A stretch of DNA of 64,000 nt from Streptomyces roseofulvus (GTDB taxonomy: Bacteria; Actinomycetota; Actinomycetes; Streptomycetales; Streptomycetaceae), in NCBI RefSeq assembly GCF_039534915.1, contig NZ_BAAAWE010000001.1, positions 6,200,001-6,264,000 on the forward strand. The letters are read 5' to 3'. This document shows, in pieces, positions 7,606-14,954 of the stretch. The notes beneath the pieces were generated by a model, which made no database searches, had not been told where the DNA came from, and saw only the letters and a program-made list of their open reading frames with translations. How positions within the stretch are numbered: position 1 is the stretch's first letter; every line of letters starts with the position of its first letter. The position numbers and the translations under genes are program-made.

Positions 7606-8076
7606 GTGTTCACAAGCGTTCTGATGATCGAGAAGCCCCTGACGTCCGTGGACGTGGAATTCGTCACCACCCTGCACGGCGACGAGACCGTGTCCTTCAT
7701 CGTGCTGATGCAGCCGCGCGGTGACCAGGCCGATCTCCTGCTGCGCGCCATCGACGACGTCGCCATGGGCGAGCTCAAGGAGGCGACCCGGGAGGGCGAC
7801 GAACCGGAGGGGAAGGAGGCCCGCGAGCCGGCCGAGCTGGCCCTGGAGCACTCGCTCCGGGCCCTGAGAGGGGCCGGCTGCGAAGCGGTCGGACAGGTGG
7901 TCGAGGACCACCCCCTGGACAAGATGAAGGCCGTCGTCGACGAGGCGGAGGCGGACGAGGTGATCGTCCTCACCGCCCCGCACTACGTGGAGGAGTTCTT
8001 CCACCGCGACTGGGCCTCCCGCGCCCGCCACAAGGTCGGCGTCCCCGTCCTGAAGCTCTTCGCGCACAGCGAGTAG
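7606..8076 (+). CDS. Conserved protein with USP/Rossmann-like C-terminus, unknown function
   Basis: This is a 156-residue acidic cytoplasmic protein. I recognise its sequence style as a conserved Streptomyces family (SVDVEFVTTLHGDETVSFIVLMQPRGDQADLLLRAID) without an experimentally assigned function. The C-terminal half (VVEDHPLDKMKAVVDEAEADEVIVLTAPHYVEEFF...VPVLKLF) has the beta-alpha-beta rhythm of universal-stress-like domains, which is inference. GTG at 7606 is chosen because the frame is well conserved from MFTSVLMIEKP onward; ATG at 7624 is the alternative. A strong terminator follows immediately, so the gene is probably monocistronic. Confidence 0.8.
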   Translation: MFTSVLMIEKPLTSVDVEFVTTLHGDETVSFIVLMQPRGDQADLLLRAIDDVAMGELKEATREGDEPEGKEAREPAELALEHSLRALRGAGCEAVGQVVEDHPLDKMKAVVDEAEADEVIVLTAPHYVEEFFHRDWASRARHKVGVPVLKLFAHSE

Positions 8077-8082
8077 CCGCGG

Positions 8083-8125
8083 CCGGGCGGTCCGGGGACG
8101 CGCGCCGCGTTCCCGGGCCGCCCGG
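8083..8125 (+). terminator. Long GC-rich hairpin after 7606-8076 gene
   Basis: About 19 base pairs (CCGGGCGG...CCGCCCGG outer stem, continuing through CCGGG/CCCGG and ACGC/GCGT with two G-U pairs) enclose a 5-base loop. It begins 7 bases after the stop codon. Confidence 0.75.
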
Positions 8126-8147
8126 TCCCAGCCACTAGGCTGGGACC
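8124..8147 (+). promoter_or_regulatory. murC promoter region: TAGGCT -10 inside a 10-bp inverted repeat
   Basis: GGTCCCAGCC and GGCTGGGACC flank the loop ACTA, and the -10-like TAGGCT (8136-8141) straddles loop and right arm. Transcription from it would leave a leader of about 35 bases with GGGGAGAG before the murC ATG. The inverted repeat may be an operator over the -10. Confidence 0.5.
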
Positions 8148-8181
8148 GTCACGTCGTACGCACACCCGGGGAGAGAACCAC

Positions 8182-9579
8182 ATGGCACCCGCCATCCCTG
8201 CCGCCATGGAACGGCCGCACTTCATCGGCATCGGCGGTGCCGGAATGTCGGGCATCGCGAAGATCCTCGCCCAGCGCGGCGCCAAGGTCGCCGGCAGCGA
8301 CGCCAAGGACTCCCCGACCGCCGAGGCGCTCCGCGCCCACGGCGTCACCGTGCACATCGGCCACGCCGCCGACCACCTCGCCGACGACGCCTCCGCCGTC
8401 GTCGTCTCCAGCGCCATCCGCGCCGACAACCCCGAGCTGGCCCGCGCCGCCGAGCTCGGCATCCCGGTCGTGCACCGCTCCGACGCGCTCGCCTCCCTCA
8501 TGGACGGGCTGGCCGCGATCGCCGTCGCCGGCACCCACGGCAAGACCACCACCACCTCGATGCTGGCCGTCGCCCTCACCGAGCTCGGCGCCGACCCCTC
8601 GTACGCGATCGGCGGCGACCTCGCGGGCCCCGGCACCAACGCCCGGCACGGAGCCGGCCCGGTCTTCGTCGCCGAGGCCGACGAGAGCGACCGCAGCTTC
8701 CAGAAGTACGACCCCCAGGTCGCGATCGTCCTCAACGTCGAGCTCGACCACCACGCGAACTACGCCTCCATGGACGAGATCTACGAGTCCTTCGAGAAGT
8801 TCGCCGCCAAGATCCGACCCGGGGGCACCCTCGTCGTCGGCGAGCACGCCGGCGCCCGCGAGCTGGCCCGCCGCGTCGCCGCCGAGGGCCGCCAGGACCT
8901 CGCGGTCGTCACCGTCGGCGAGGGCGAGGACTCCGACGCCCGCATCCTCCGGATCGTCCCGAACGGGATGAAGAGCGAGGTCACCGTCGCCCTCGACGGC
9001 ACCGAGCACACCTTCACCGTCTCCGTCCCCGGCCGCCACTACGCCCACAACGCCGCCGCGGCCCTCGCCGCCGGCGCCCGCGCGGGCCTCGACCCGGCCG
9101 CCCTCGCCCAGGCCCTCACCGCCTACACCGGCGTCGGCCGCCGCCTCCAGCTCAAGGGCGAGGCCGCCGGCGTCCAGGTCATCGACTCGTACGCGCACCA
9201 CCCCACCGAGATGACCGCCGACCTGGAGGCCATGCGCGGCGCCGCCGGCGGCTCCCGGCTCCTCGTCGTCTTCCAGCCGCACCTCTTCTCCCGCACCCAG
9301 GAGCTGGGCAAGGAGATGGGCGACGCCCTCGCCCTCGCCGACGCCTCCGTGGTCCTCGACATCTACCCGGCCCGCGAGGACCCGATCCCCGGCGTCACCA
9401 GCGAGCTGATCCTCGACGCGGCCCGCGCGGCCGGCGCCGACGTCACCGCCGTCCACGACAAGACCGCCGTCCCCGGGACGATCGCGGGAATGGTCCGCCC
9501 CGGCGACTTCGTTCTCACCATGGGCGCGGGCGACGTCACGGACCTCGGTCCGCAGATCCTGGCCCGCCTGGCGAACTGA
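8182..9579 (+). CDS. murC: UDP-N-acetylmuramate--L-alanine ligase
   Basis: MurC adds L-alanine to UDP-MurNAc with ATP, the first peptide-forming step of peptidoglycan synthesis in the cytoplasm. The 465 residues match family length. The N-terminal Rossmann motif HFIGIGGAGMSGIAKIL starts near residue 13; the ATP loop VAGTHGKTTTTSML lies near residue 115; FVAEADESDRSF and LNVELDHHANY form the central Mur-ligase signature; DSYAHHPTEM opens the C-terminal domain. The start ATG has GGGGAGAG six to seven bases upstream. It sits away from the dcw cluster, as is known for murC in streptomycetes. msrB follows after 15 bases and is likely co-transcribed. Confidence 0.98.
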   Translation: MAPAIPAAMERPHFIGIGGAGMSGIAKILAQRGAKVAGSDAKDSPTAEALRAHGVTVHIGHAADHLADDASAVVVSSAIRADNPELARAAELGIPVVHRSDALASLMDGLAAIAVAGTHGKTTTTSMLAVALTELGADPSYAIGGDLAGPGTNARHGAGPVFVAEADESDRSFQKYDPQVAIVLNVELDHHANYASMDEIYESFEKFAAKIRPGGTLVVGEHAGARELARRVAAEGRQDLAVVTVGEGEDSDARILRIVPNGMKSEVTVALDGTEHTFTVSVPGRHYAHNAAAALAAGARAGLDPAALAQALTAYTGVGRRLQLKGEAAGVQVIDSYAHHPTEMTADLEAMRGAAGGSRLLVVFQPHLFSRTQELGKEMGDALALADASVVLDIYPAREDPIPGVTSELILDAARAAGADVTAVHDKTAVPGTIAGMVRPGDFVLTMGAGDVTDLGPQILARLAN

Positions 9580-9594
9580 GGGAGTGGACGCACG

Positions 9595-10005
9595 ATGGCG
9601 TACGAGGTCGAGAAGACCGACGAGGAGTGGCAGGCGCAGCTGACCCCGTCGGAGTACCAGGTGCTCCGGCTGGCCGGCACCGAGCCCGCCTTCCGCGGCG
9701 AGTACACGGACACCAGGACCGAGGGCGTCTACTCCTGTCGCGCCTGCGGGGCCGAGCTCTTCACGTCGAAGGAGAAGTTCGAGTCGCACTGCGGCTGGCC
9801 GTCCTTCTTCGACCCGAAGGACAGCGAGGCCGTCGAGCTGCTCGCGGACACCTCCCACGGCATGATCCGCACGGAGGTCCGCTGCGCCCGCTGCGGCTCC
9901 CACCTGGGCCACGTCTTCGAGGGCGAGGGCTACCCGACCCCCACGGACCAGCGGTACTGCATCAACTCCATCTCGCTCCGCCTGAAGCCCGCGGAAGACT
10001 CCTGA
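9595..10005 (+). CDS. msrB: Peptide-methionine (R)-S-oxide reductase
   Basis: MsrB repairs methionine-R-sulfoxide in proteins with thioredoxin-like reductants. The 136-residue sequence has both zinc CxxC pairs (YSCRACGAELF, VRCARCGSHLGH), the core FESHCGWPSFF, HGMIRTEV and the catalytic cysteine in QRYCINSISL. A second cysteine in HCGWPSFF may act as resolving residue. It follows murC after 15 bases (GGGAG before ATG), so both are probably one transcript ended by the hairpin immediately after the stop. Confidence 0.97.
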   Translation: MAYEVEKTDEEWQAQLTPSEYQVLRLAGTEPAFRGEYTDTRTEGVYSCRACGAELFTSKEKFESHCGWPSFFDPKDSEAVELLADTSHGMIRTEVRCARCGSHLGHVFEGEGYPTPTDQRYCINSISLRLKPAEDS

Positions 10006-10007
10006 CA

Positions 10008-10040
10008 CGCGCGTGCGCTCGCTGAGCGACCGCACGCGCG
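10008..10040. terminator. Bidirectional hairpin between msrB and the kinase-like gene
   Basis: CGCGCGTGCG and CGCACGCGCG form a perfect 10-bp stem, with an inner TCGC/GCGA stem. It sits between convergent stops at 10005 and 10052, so it can end both transcripts. Confidence 0.75.
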
Positions 10041-10051
10041 CGGGAGTCCGG

Positions 10052-11389
10052 TCAGCGGGCGCGGACCACGGCCCGTGCGCCGTCGGCCAGTTCGAGCTCC
10101 AGGCCGGAGCGCAGCGGCACCGTCTGGCCCGGCACGATCCGCTGGCTGGTGCCGTCGGAGCGGGTGCCGGTCCAGGCGTCCGCCGAGCGGTTGGCGAGGC
10201 CGTACCGGCCCGGCTTCTGCGGGTGCTCGACCAGCTCGGCGACGAGGCTGCCGTCCGTGTAGTCGTGCCGGGTCGGCTCGGCCGCCAGGTGGTGGCGGTG
10301 GATCCGCGCCGCCCGCCCGAGCAGCACGTGCCGCTCCGTCCGGGGCGGCGGGGTGGTCACCACCAGCCGGGGCGGCAGCACCAGCGGCGACCCGTCCTTC
10401 CAGCAGGTGCCGGGCGTCGCCGTGCCCGGCTCGGTCATGTTCTGCCGGCCGCAGTTCGGGCACTCCACGACCGCGTCCCGGGCCGCCCGCAGCGCGTCCC
10501 GCCACTGCGACTCGCGGACCCGCGCCGACGGCTCCCGCAGCCCCACCGTGAAGTTCTGCGTGAACAGCCGCTGGAGCGAGGGCGGGACGAGGGGCCACAG
10601 CGCCAGCACGGTCGTGTGCTCCACCGGGTCCGGGCGGTTGTCCGGGTCGTCCGGGTCGAAGAGGAACAGCGGGTCCCGCCCGTACAGCTTCCGCTCCGCG
10701 TGCTCGTCCAGGCAGCGGATCGCCAACTCCCGTGCCCCCTTGAAGGGGTGGTGGTTCGTCAGGAACATGAAGAGCAGGACCGACAGCGAGTGCAGGTCGC
10801 TCTGCGTGCCCGGCATCGCCCCCGGGTCGCCGCGCACCAGCTCGGGCGCCATGAAGCCCATCGTGCCGGAGATGCCGCTCCGGTCGCCCTCCACCACCGC
10901 GTTGTCGTTGTCGCAGACCAGGACCTCGCCGGTGGCCGGGTCGAAGAAGATGTTGCCCCACGAGATGTCCCGGTAGGCGATCCCGCGCGAGTGCAGCGCC
11001 TGGTACGCCTCCACCGTGTACAGGCACGCGGTCAGCAGCTCGCGGAAGCTGGTGGTGACCGTCCTCCGGAACAGTTCGGGCAGCCCGCGGAAGCGGTCCG
11101 GCCGCACGTCCATCAGATAGCCGAAGCGGTCCGGGGCCGCGCCGACGAACGCGGTCGGCCACAGGAAGCGGTCGTCCTGGAAGTCCCGGGCCACCAGGTC
11201 CTCGACCACCTGCCGCTGCTGCGGGGTCGCGCTGTCGGGGTAGTACCACTTGAGCGCCTTGGCGGAGCCGTCGGGAAGGGTCACCCGGTAGACCTCGCCC
11301 TGGCCGCCCTGGCCGAGCAGACGGTCGACGACCAGCGTCTCCCCGGTGTCGGTCGTCAGGGTGTCCCCGCTGTCGAGCATGCCACTCAT
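10052..11389 (-). CDS. Protein kinase-like protein with zinc-binding knuckle and C-terminal FHA-like region
   Basis: This 445-residue protein is the last gene of the GTPase/GAP1 locus. It has a protein-kinase fold: glycine loop GQGGQGEV (26-33), ATP lysine K47 in ALKWYY, catalytic loop YRDISWGN (139-146, Y for the usual H), metal loop DND (160-162) in place of DFG, and MAPEL (180-184). All catalytic Lys/Asp/Asn positions are present, so it is probably active despite the atypical motifs. Cys310, Cys313 and Cys329 form a CxxC...C knuckle, followed by a beta-rich tail (about 355-445) resembling a degenerate FHA domain. ATG at 11389 overlaps the stop of the phosphatase gene by 4 bases, which couples kinase and phosphatase production. 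Its substrate is probably a partner in the locus; this is inference. Confidence 0.88.
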   Translation of the reverse strand: MSGMLDSGDTLTTDTGETLVVDRLLGQGGQGEVYRVTLPDGSAKALKWYYPDSATPQQRQVVEDLVARDFQDDRFLWPTAFVGAAPDRFGYLMDVRPDRFRGLPELFRRTVTTSFRELLTACLYTVEAYQALHSRGIAYRDISWGNIFFDPATGEVLVCDNDNAVVEGDRSGISGTMGFMAPELVRGDPGAMPGTQSDLHSLSVLLFMFLTNHHPFKGARELAIRCLDEHAERKLYGRDPLFLFDPDDPDNRPDPVEHTTVLALWPLVPPSLQRLFTQNFTVGLREPSARVRESQWRDALRAARDAVVECPNCGRQNMTEPGTATPGTCWKDGSPLVLPPRLVVTTPPPRTERHVLLGRAARIHRHHLAAEPTRHDYTDGSLVAELVEHPQKPGRYGLANRSADAWTGTRSDGTSQRIVPGQTVPLRSGLELELADGARAVVRAR

Positions 11390-12357
11390 CGTCGTTCCGT
11401 CTCCTCGTCGTCGTTCGTCGTGCCGTCCGGCTCCGCCGGGGACTCCGCCCCGGGCTCCGGCTCCGGCTCCGGCTCCGGGCCCCAGGGCCGCGCCGCCTCC
11501 GGCGCCGACGCCCAGGCCGGCCCCGGGCCGTCGCCCCGCTCCGCGCGGTGGGCGAGCGCCAGGGTGGTGTCGTCGCCGGAGTGCCGGGACGCCTCCGCCA
11601 GCCAGCGCGGCACGTCCTCGGCGATCCCCGGCAGGCCCCGGCCGGCCAGCCGCTCGTACAGCCCCTCCGTGAACGCGGTGAACCCCGCGTCCGAGGCGAA
11701 GCTCTTCGACAGGCCGTCCGTCGAGAGCGCGAGCAGCCGGGGCCCCCGCTCCGGATCGGGCAGCGGCTCCCAGTGCACCCGGACCAGCCGCCAGGCCTCC
11801 GGCAGGCACAGGGAGGCCGTCTCGTCGCCGAGTTCGGCCCGCTCCGGGGCGAGCGGCAGCCGCACCCGCCCGTCCTCGTCCACCACCGTCAGCTCGCCGT
11901 CGCCCAACTGCCAGGCGACGAAGAGGCCGGGGACCAGGACGGCCCCCACGAGCGTGGAGCCGTACAGCCGCAGCACGTCCTCCCGGGGCGCGTCGGCGCC
12001 CTCGGGGCCGGGCTGCCGGCGCCAGTGCCCCCACACCTCGTTCTGCCAGTCCCGCACCAGCCGCTCGGGCAGTTCGTACCGGGCGTAGTCGTGCAGCCGG
12101 CGCAGCCGGCCGCCGGGCCGGTCCGCGCCGAGGCAGGCGGCGAACTCCCGCCCCCGGACCACGAACCGGTCGGCGGCGAACCGCGCCCCCACGTCGCTGC
12201 GGGGGTACGAGGGCGAGCCGTGCCCGTCCGCCACCGTGAGGACCAGCGGGTCGGCCGCCGACCCGGTGCCCTCCGCCACGCTCCAGTCCTGGTTGCGCTT
12301 CTTGCCGAACCCCTGGACGCTCGCGCAGAGTGTTTCCCAGTCCGCCAGGGGGATCAC
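11386..12357 (-). CDS. PP2C-like serine/threonine protein phosphatase
   Basis: The 323-residue protein has the PPM/PP2C metal-binding layout: RNQDW (21-25), VADGHGS (D44-G47, DGHG for the usual DGMGG), GDGELTVV, LALSTDGL and SGDDTTLAL. All four metal-binding Asp positions appear present, so activity is plausible. The last ~60 residues are an acidic Pro/Glu tail (PEPEPEPEPG), probably disordered. GTG at 12357 overlaps the vWA stop by 4 bases, and its own stop overlaps the kinase start by 4 bases. A phosphatase coupled to a kinase suggests a phosphorylation switch that controls the GTPase part of the locus. Confidence 0.87.
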   Translation of the reverse strand: MIPLADWETLCASVQGFGKKRNQDWSVAEGTGSAADPLVLTVADGHGSPSYPRSDVGARFAADRFVVRGREFAACLGADRPGGRLRRLHDYARYELPERLVRDWQNEVWGHWRRQPGPEGADAPREDVLRLYGSTLVGAVLVPGLFVAWQLGDGELTVVDEDGRVRLPLAPERAELGDETASLCLPEAWRLVRVHWEPLPDPERGPRLLALSTDGLSKSFASDAGFTAFTEGLYERLAGRGLPGIAEDVPRWLAEASRHSGDDTTLALAHRAERGDGPGPAWASAPEAARPWGPEPEPEPEPGAESPAEPDGTTNDDEETERR

Positions 12358-13052
12358 CACACGTCGTCTTCGTCGTCGTCGGCGAGGACCGGCGGCGCGT
12401 AGGGGGCGGCGGGCTTGGTGGGGCCGTCGCCCACGTGGCCCCCGGCGACGGGCTGCGAGGCGGCCTTCACCGCGGCCGTCGACGCCCAGCGGATGGCGGC
12501 GGCGAGCTGCTTGGGGCTGTTGGCGTCCAGCGGGCGCAGCTCCGGGTTGGCCAGGAACTCCTGGAGCACGCCCCGGTCGGCGTCCGCGCCGATCGCGATG
12601 GCCACCCGGACGGCCTTCCGGCCCCACGGGGTGGCCTCGATGGCGCGCAGCCCGGCCCGCCAGTCGTCGGTCGGGGCGCCGTCGGAGACCAGCGCGATCA
12701 CCGGCTTGAGCGCCCGCTCCGGCATGGGCGGTGTCCGCAGCTCCCCGGCGACCAGGTGGAGCGCCTCGCCCAGGTTGGTGGTGCCGTCGGGGGCCACGTC
12801 CTGCCAGGTGAAGGAGTCCACCTCCACCGGGTCCTTGTGGTGCCAGCGGGCGGTGGTGGAGAAGGTGATGGTGCGGAGCAGCAGCTGGGCGGCCGGGTTG
12901 TCGCGGGCCACCGACTGCATCTCCGGGATCGCCTCCCGGATCGCGTAGTTGAGCTGTCCGATCTTCTCGCCGAGCATCGAGTACGAGGTGTCGAGCAGCC
13001 AGATGAAGTGCACCGGGCGGTTCGCCATGGCGCCGCCGGGGAGGTCGGTCAC
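12354..13052 (-). CDS. von Willebrand factor type A (vWA) domain protein
   Basis: This 232-residue protein is essentially one vWA domain with a short acidic tail (ADDDEDDVW). The MIDAS metal site is complete: DTSYS (21-25), the Thr in DGTTNLGEAL near residue 89, and the Asp in VSDGAPTDDW near residue 125. Such TerY-like vWA proteins bind partners through the metal and act as scaffolds. The start is GTG at 13052 because GGAGG lies five bases upstream; ATG at 13028 has no ribosome binding site. It is preceded by an unusual hexanucleotide repeat. The stop overlaps the phosphatase start. Confidence 0.9.
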   Translation of the reverse strand: MTDLPGGAMANRPVHFIWLLDTSYSMLGEKIGQLNYAIREAIPEMQSVARDNPAAQLLLRTITFSTTARWHHKDPVEVDSFTWQDVAPDGTTNLGEALHLVAGELRTPPMPERALKPVIALVSDGAPTDDWRAGLRAIEATPWGRKAVRVAIAIGADADRGVLQEFLANPELRPLDANSPKQLAAAIRWASTAAVKAASQPVAGGHVGDGPTKPAAPYAPPVLADDDEDDVW

Positions 13053-13063
13053 GATGTCCTCCA

Positions 13064-13117
13064 GGAACAGGAACAGGAACAGGAACGGGAACGGGAACGG
13101 GAACGGGAACGGGAACG
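13064..13117 (-). repeat. Hexanucleotide tandem repeat, 3 x GGAACA then 6 x GGAACG (plus strand)
   Basis: Nine perfect 6-base units run without interruption. In the mRNA sense (minus) they read CGTTCC six times and TGTTCC three times and end directly at the GGAGG of the vWA gene. Copy-number change would alter the leader length between the 64-aa membrane-protein stop and the vWA ribosome binding site without touching any reading frame. Confidence 0.9.
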
Positions 13118-13139
13118 GGGGGAGGGGGGAGGGAAAGGG
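13117..13139 (+). other. G-run tract with quadruplex potential
   Basis: On the plus strand two six-G runs are followed by two three-G runs, separated by 1-3 bases, continuing a purine-only tract from the hexamer repeat. This strand is the template for the minus-strand operon. Four closely spaced G-runs satisfy the usual quadruplex pattern. Confidence 0.6.
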
Positions 13140-13151
13140 AGACGGGGAAGG

Positions 13152-13346
13152 TCAGGGGCGGTCGGCCGTCAGCTCCTCCCAGAGGGCGGGGACGTCCCCG
13201 GCCAGCCGGACGACCGCGTCGACGAGCCCGGGCAGTCCGTAGACCGCGCCGAGCGCCGCCGCCGCGAGGACGAGGCCGGTGGCCGTGCGCAGCAGCACGA
13301 GGACGGCCTTCCGGGAGCGGGCGACCCGGGGGGTGACCACGGTCAT
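13152..13346 (-). CDS. Small single-pass membrane protein of the GTPase locus
   Basis: This is a 64-residue protein with a basic N-terminus (MTVVTPRVARSRKAV), one membrane helix (VLLRTATGLVLAAAALGAVYGL) and an acidic, likely outside or peripheral tail (ALWEELTADRP). ATG at 13346 overlaps the stop of the membrane GTPase by 4 bases, which argues that it is a real, co-translated partner of that GTPase. I do not recognise the family. It could anchor or sense for the complex. Confidence 0.75.
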   Translation of the reverse strand: MTVVTPRVARSRKAVLVLLRTATGLVLAAAALGAVYGLPGLVDAVVRLAGDVPALWEELTADRP

Positions 13347-14947
13347 CGGCCGCGCACCCCCGCTCCGCCGTCCCGCGCGTCGACCAGCGCCCCGACCCGC
13401 AGCCCGGACCGGGCGAGCAGCCAGAGCACGGGCTCGGCGGCCCGCCGGCCCTCGGGGTCGAGGGCGCCGGTGCCGGTGGCGGTGAAGGCGCTGACGGACC
13501 AGTAGCGGGCGGTCCTGAACTGGTGGGTGAAGTTGCGGACGAGACCGCCGAGGCCGAGCGCGGTCAGCCAGGTGTCGACCTCGGCGCCCGCGGGCGGCAG
13601 CGACGCGATCCGGTCCAGCACGTCCCGTTTGGTGACGACGACGGCCACGGGCAGCTTCCCCCTCCGTCCGACGAGTGCGGTGAGTTCGCCGCTGAGCCCG
13701 TCGAAGGTCTCGACGGGCCCCTGGGCGGCGGGCCGGGCCTCGGCGGCGACCGTGCCGTCGGCGGCGGCGATGCGCTGCCGCACGGCCCGGTCGGCGAGGA
13801 CGTCGACGACGAAGAGGACGCCGTCGGCGTGCGCGAGGTACTGCTGCTCGCGCAGCCGGTCGGCGCCCTGGAGCGCCTCGCCCATCGGGTCGTACAGATA
13901 GAGCAGCCGGCGGCGCCGGCCCTTGCCGACGAGGATCATCCAGGCCCGCTGGTCGCCCTGGGTCTTCAGCGCCCAGTCGTCGTCCCGCAGCCGCCGGTCC
14001 AGGAGGGCGCTGTCGTGCCGGTCGGCGTCGGAGGCGTAGTCGAGGGTGAGCCTGCCGCTCGTCGCCCAGGACCGCAGTCCGGCGACCACGGCGGCCATCA
14101 GCATGGTCTTGCCGGAGGAGGACGCGCCGATCAGCGGCACGTGGACCACCCGGGTGGTCGCCGCCGCGGGCGGCAGCGGCCGGTCGCAGGAGGGGCATTC
14201 GGCGGCGATCCGGTCGCGGCCGGTGAGCGGGGAGGCGGGCAGCCGCTTCCCGCACCGGCAGGTGTGCCGGAAGACGCCGTACCGCCCGGGCCGCAGCTCC
14301 CGGTGGGTCGCGGTGGCGCAGTGCGGACAGCGGTGGGCGGCCAGCGGCACCGGCCGGTGGCAGCCGGGGTGCGGGCAGACCGGCCGGATCCGGAAGAGCA
14401 GCAGCCGGGCCCGCTCCGCCCCGCGCAGCACGCCGACGGCGACGGCCCAGCCGGCCCACAGGACGGCGACGAACACCCCGAAGAGGAGCAGCGCGGCGGC
14501 GTGCAGCACCGCGACGAGCAGCACGGCGACGGTCGCGCCGAGCGCCGTGCCGGGGGCCGCCAGCCAGAGCCACGTCCGGGTGAAGGCGTTGACCCCGCGC
14601 CGCCCGCCGGTCGGCCGCCGCCGCTGGAACAGCCGGGCGACCACCCGCTTCATCCAGTGCCGGTGCCACAGCTGCCACGGGGTCCTCAGGCCGGCGCCGA
14701 CGGCACCGGCCGTGTCGACCCACAACTGCCGTGCCCAGTACGAGGGGTGGGCGGGTTCGGCGCCGATAGGGACCACGCGCGGGTCCGCGCGGCCCGCGCC
14801 GAGCGGGCCGAGCGCGGCGACGGCCGCCCGCGAGGTGGCGGCGAGCAGCGTCCAGAACGCCCGGAACACGCAGACCGCGAGGGCCGTCACGGCCCACACC
14901 GCGGCGACCACGACGACGATCAGCCAGGTCAGGTCCCCACCGTCCAT
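13343..14947 (-). CDS. Membrane-anchored zinc-ribbon P-loop GTPase-like protein
   Basis: The 534-residue protein begins with a membrane helix (about 8-37), followed by a second hydrophobic pair (about 122-175). A cysteine-rich zinc-ribbon block follows (Cys191, 196, 207, 210, 230, 232, 251, 254). Then comes a TRAFAC-type GTPase-like domain: P-loop GASSSGKT (274-281), the YDPMGEAL strand where DxxG is expected, LFVVDVLAD, and VVTKRDVLD as the G4-like base-specificity motif. This domain order fits the double-GTPase-associated (DO-GTPase) group of predicted conflict systems as I recall it from Pfam. The ribosome binding site GGAGGTGA overlaps the GAP1 stop, and the next gene overlaps by 4 bases. 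Confidence 0.83.
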   Translation of the reverse strand: MDGGDLTWLIVVVVAAVWAVTALAVCVFRAFWTLLAATSRAAVAALGPLGAGRADPRVVPIGAEPAHPSYWARQLWVDTAGAVGAGLRTPWQLWHRHWMKRVVARLFQRRRPTGGRRGVNAFTRTWLWLAAPGTALGATVAVLLVAVLHAAALLLFGVFVAVLWAGWAVAVGVLRGAERARLLLFRIRPVCPHPGCHRPVPLAAHRCPHCATATHRELRPGRYGVFRHTCRCGKRLPASPLTGRDRIAAECPSCDRPLPPAAATTRVVHVPLIGASSSGKTMLMAAVVAGLRSWATSGRLTLDYASDADRHDSALLDRRLRDDDWALKTQGDQRAWMILVGKGRRRRLLYLYDPMGEALQGADRLREQQYLAHADGVLFVVDVLADRAVRQRIAAADGTVAAEARPAAQGPVETFDGLSGELTALVGRRGKLPVAVVVTKRDVLDRIASLPPAGAEVDTWLTALGLGGLVRNFTHQFRTARYWSVSAFTATGTGALDPEGRRAAEPVLWLLARSGLRVGALVDARDGGAGVRGR

Positions 14948-14954
14948 CGCGCGG

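Noticed and set aside
13064..13117. Hexamer repeat considered as a CRISPR-like array
   Set aside because: Units are 6 bases with no spacers and no cas genes nearby.
13152..14897. Minus-strand frame of about 580 codons overlapping the membrane GTPase
   Set aside because: Only its last 64 codons (from ATG 13346) look like a protein; the rest is Arg/Pro/Ala-rich shadow of the GTPase gene.
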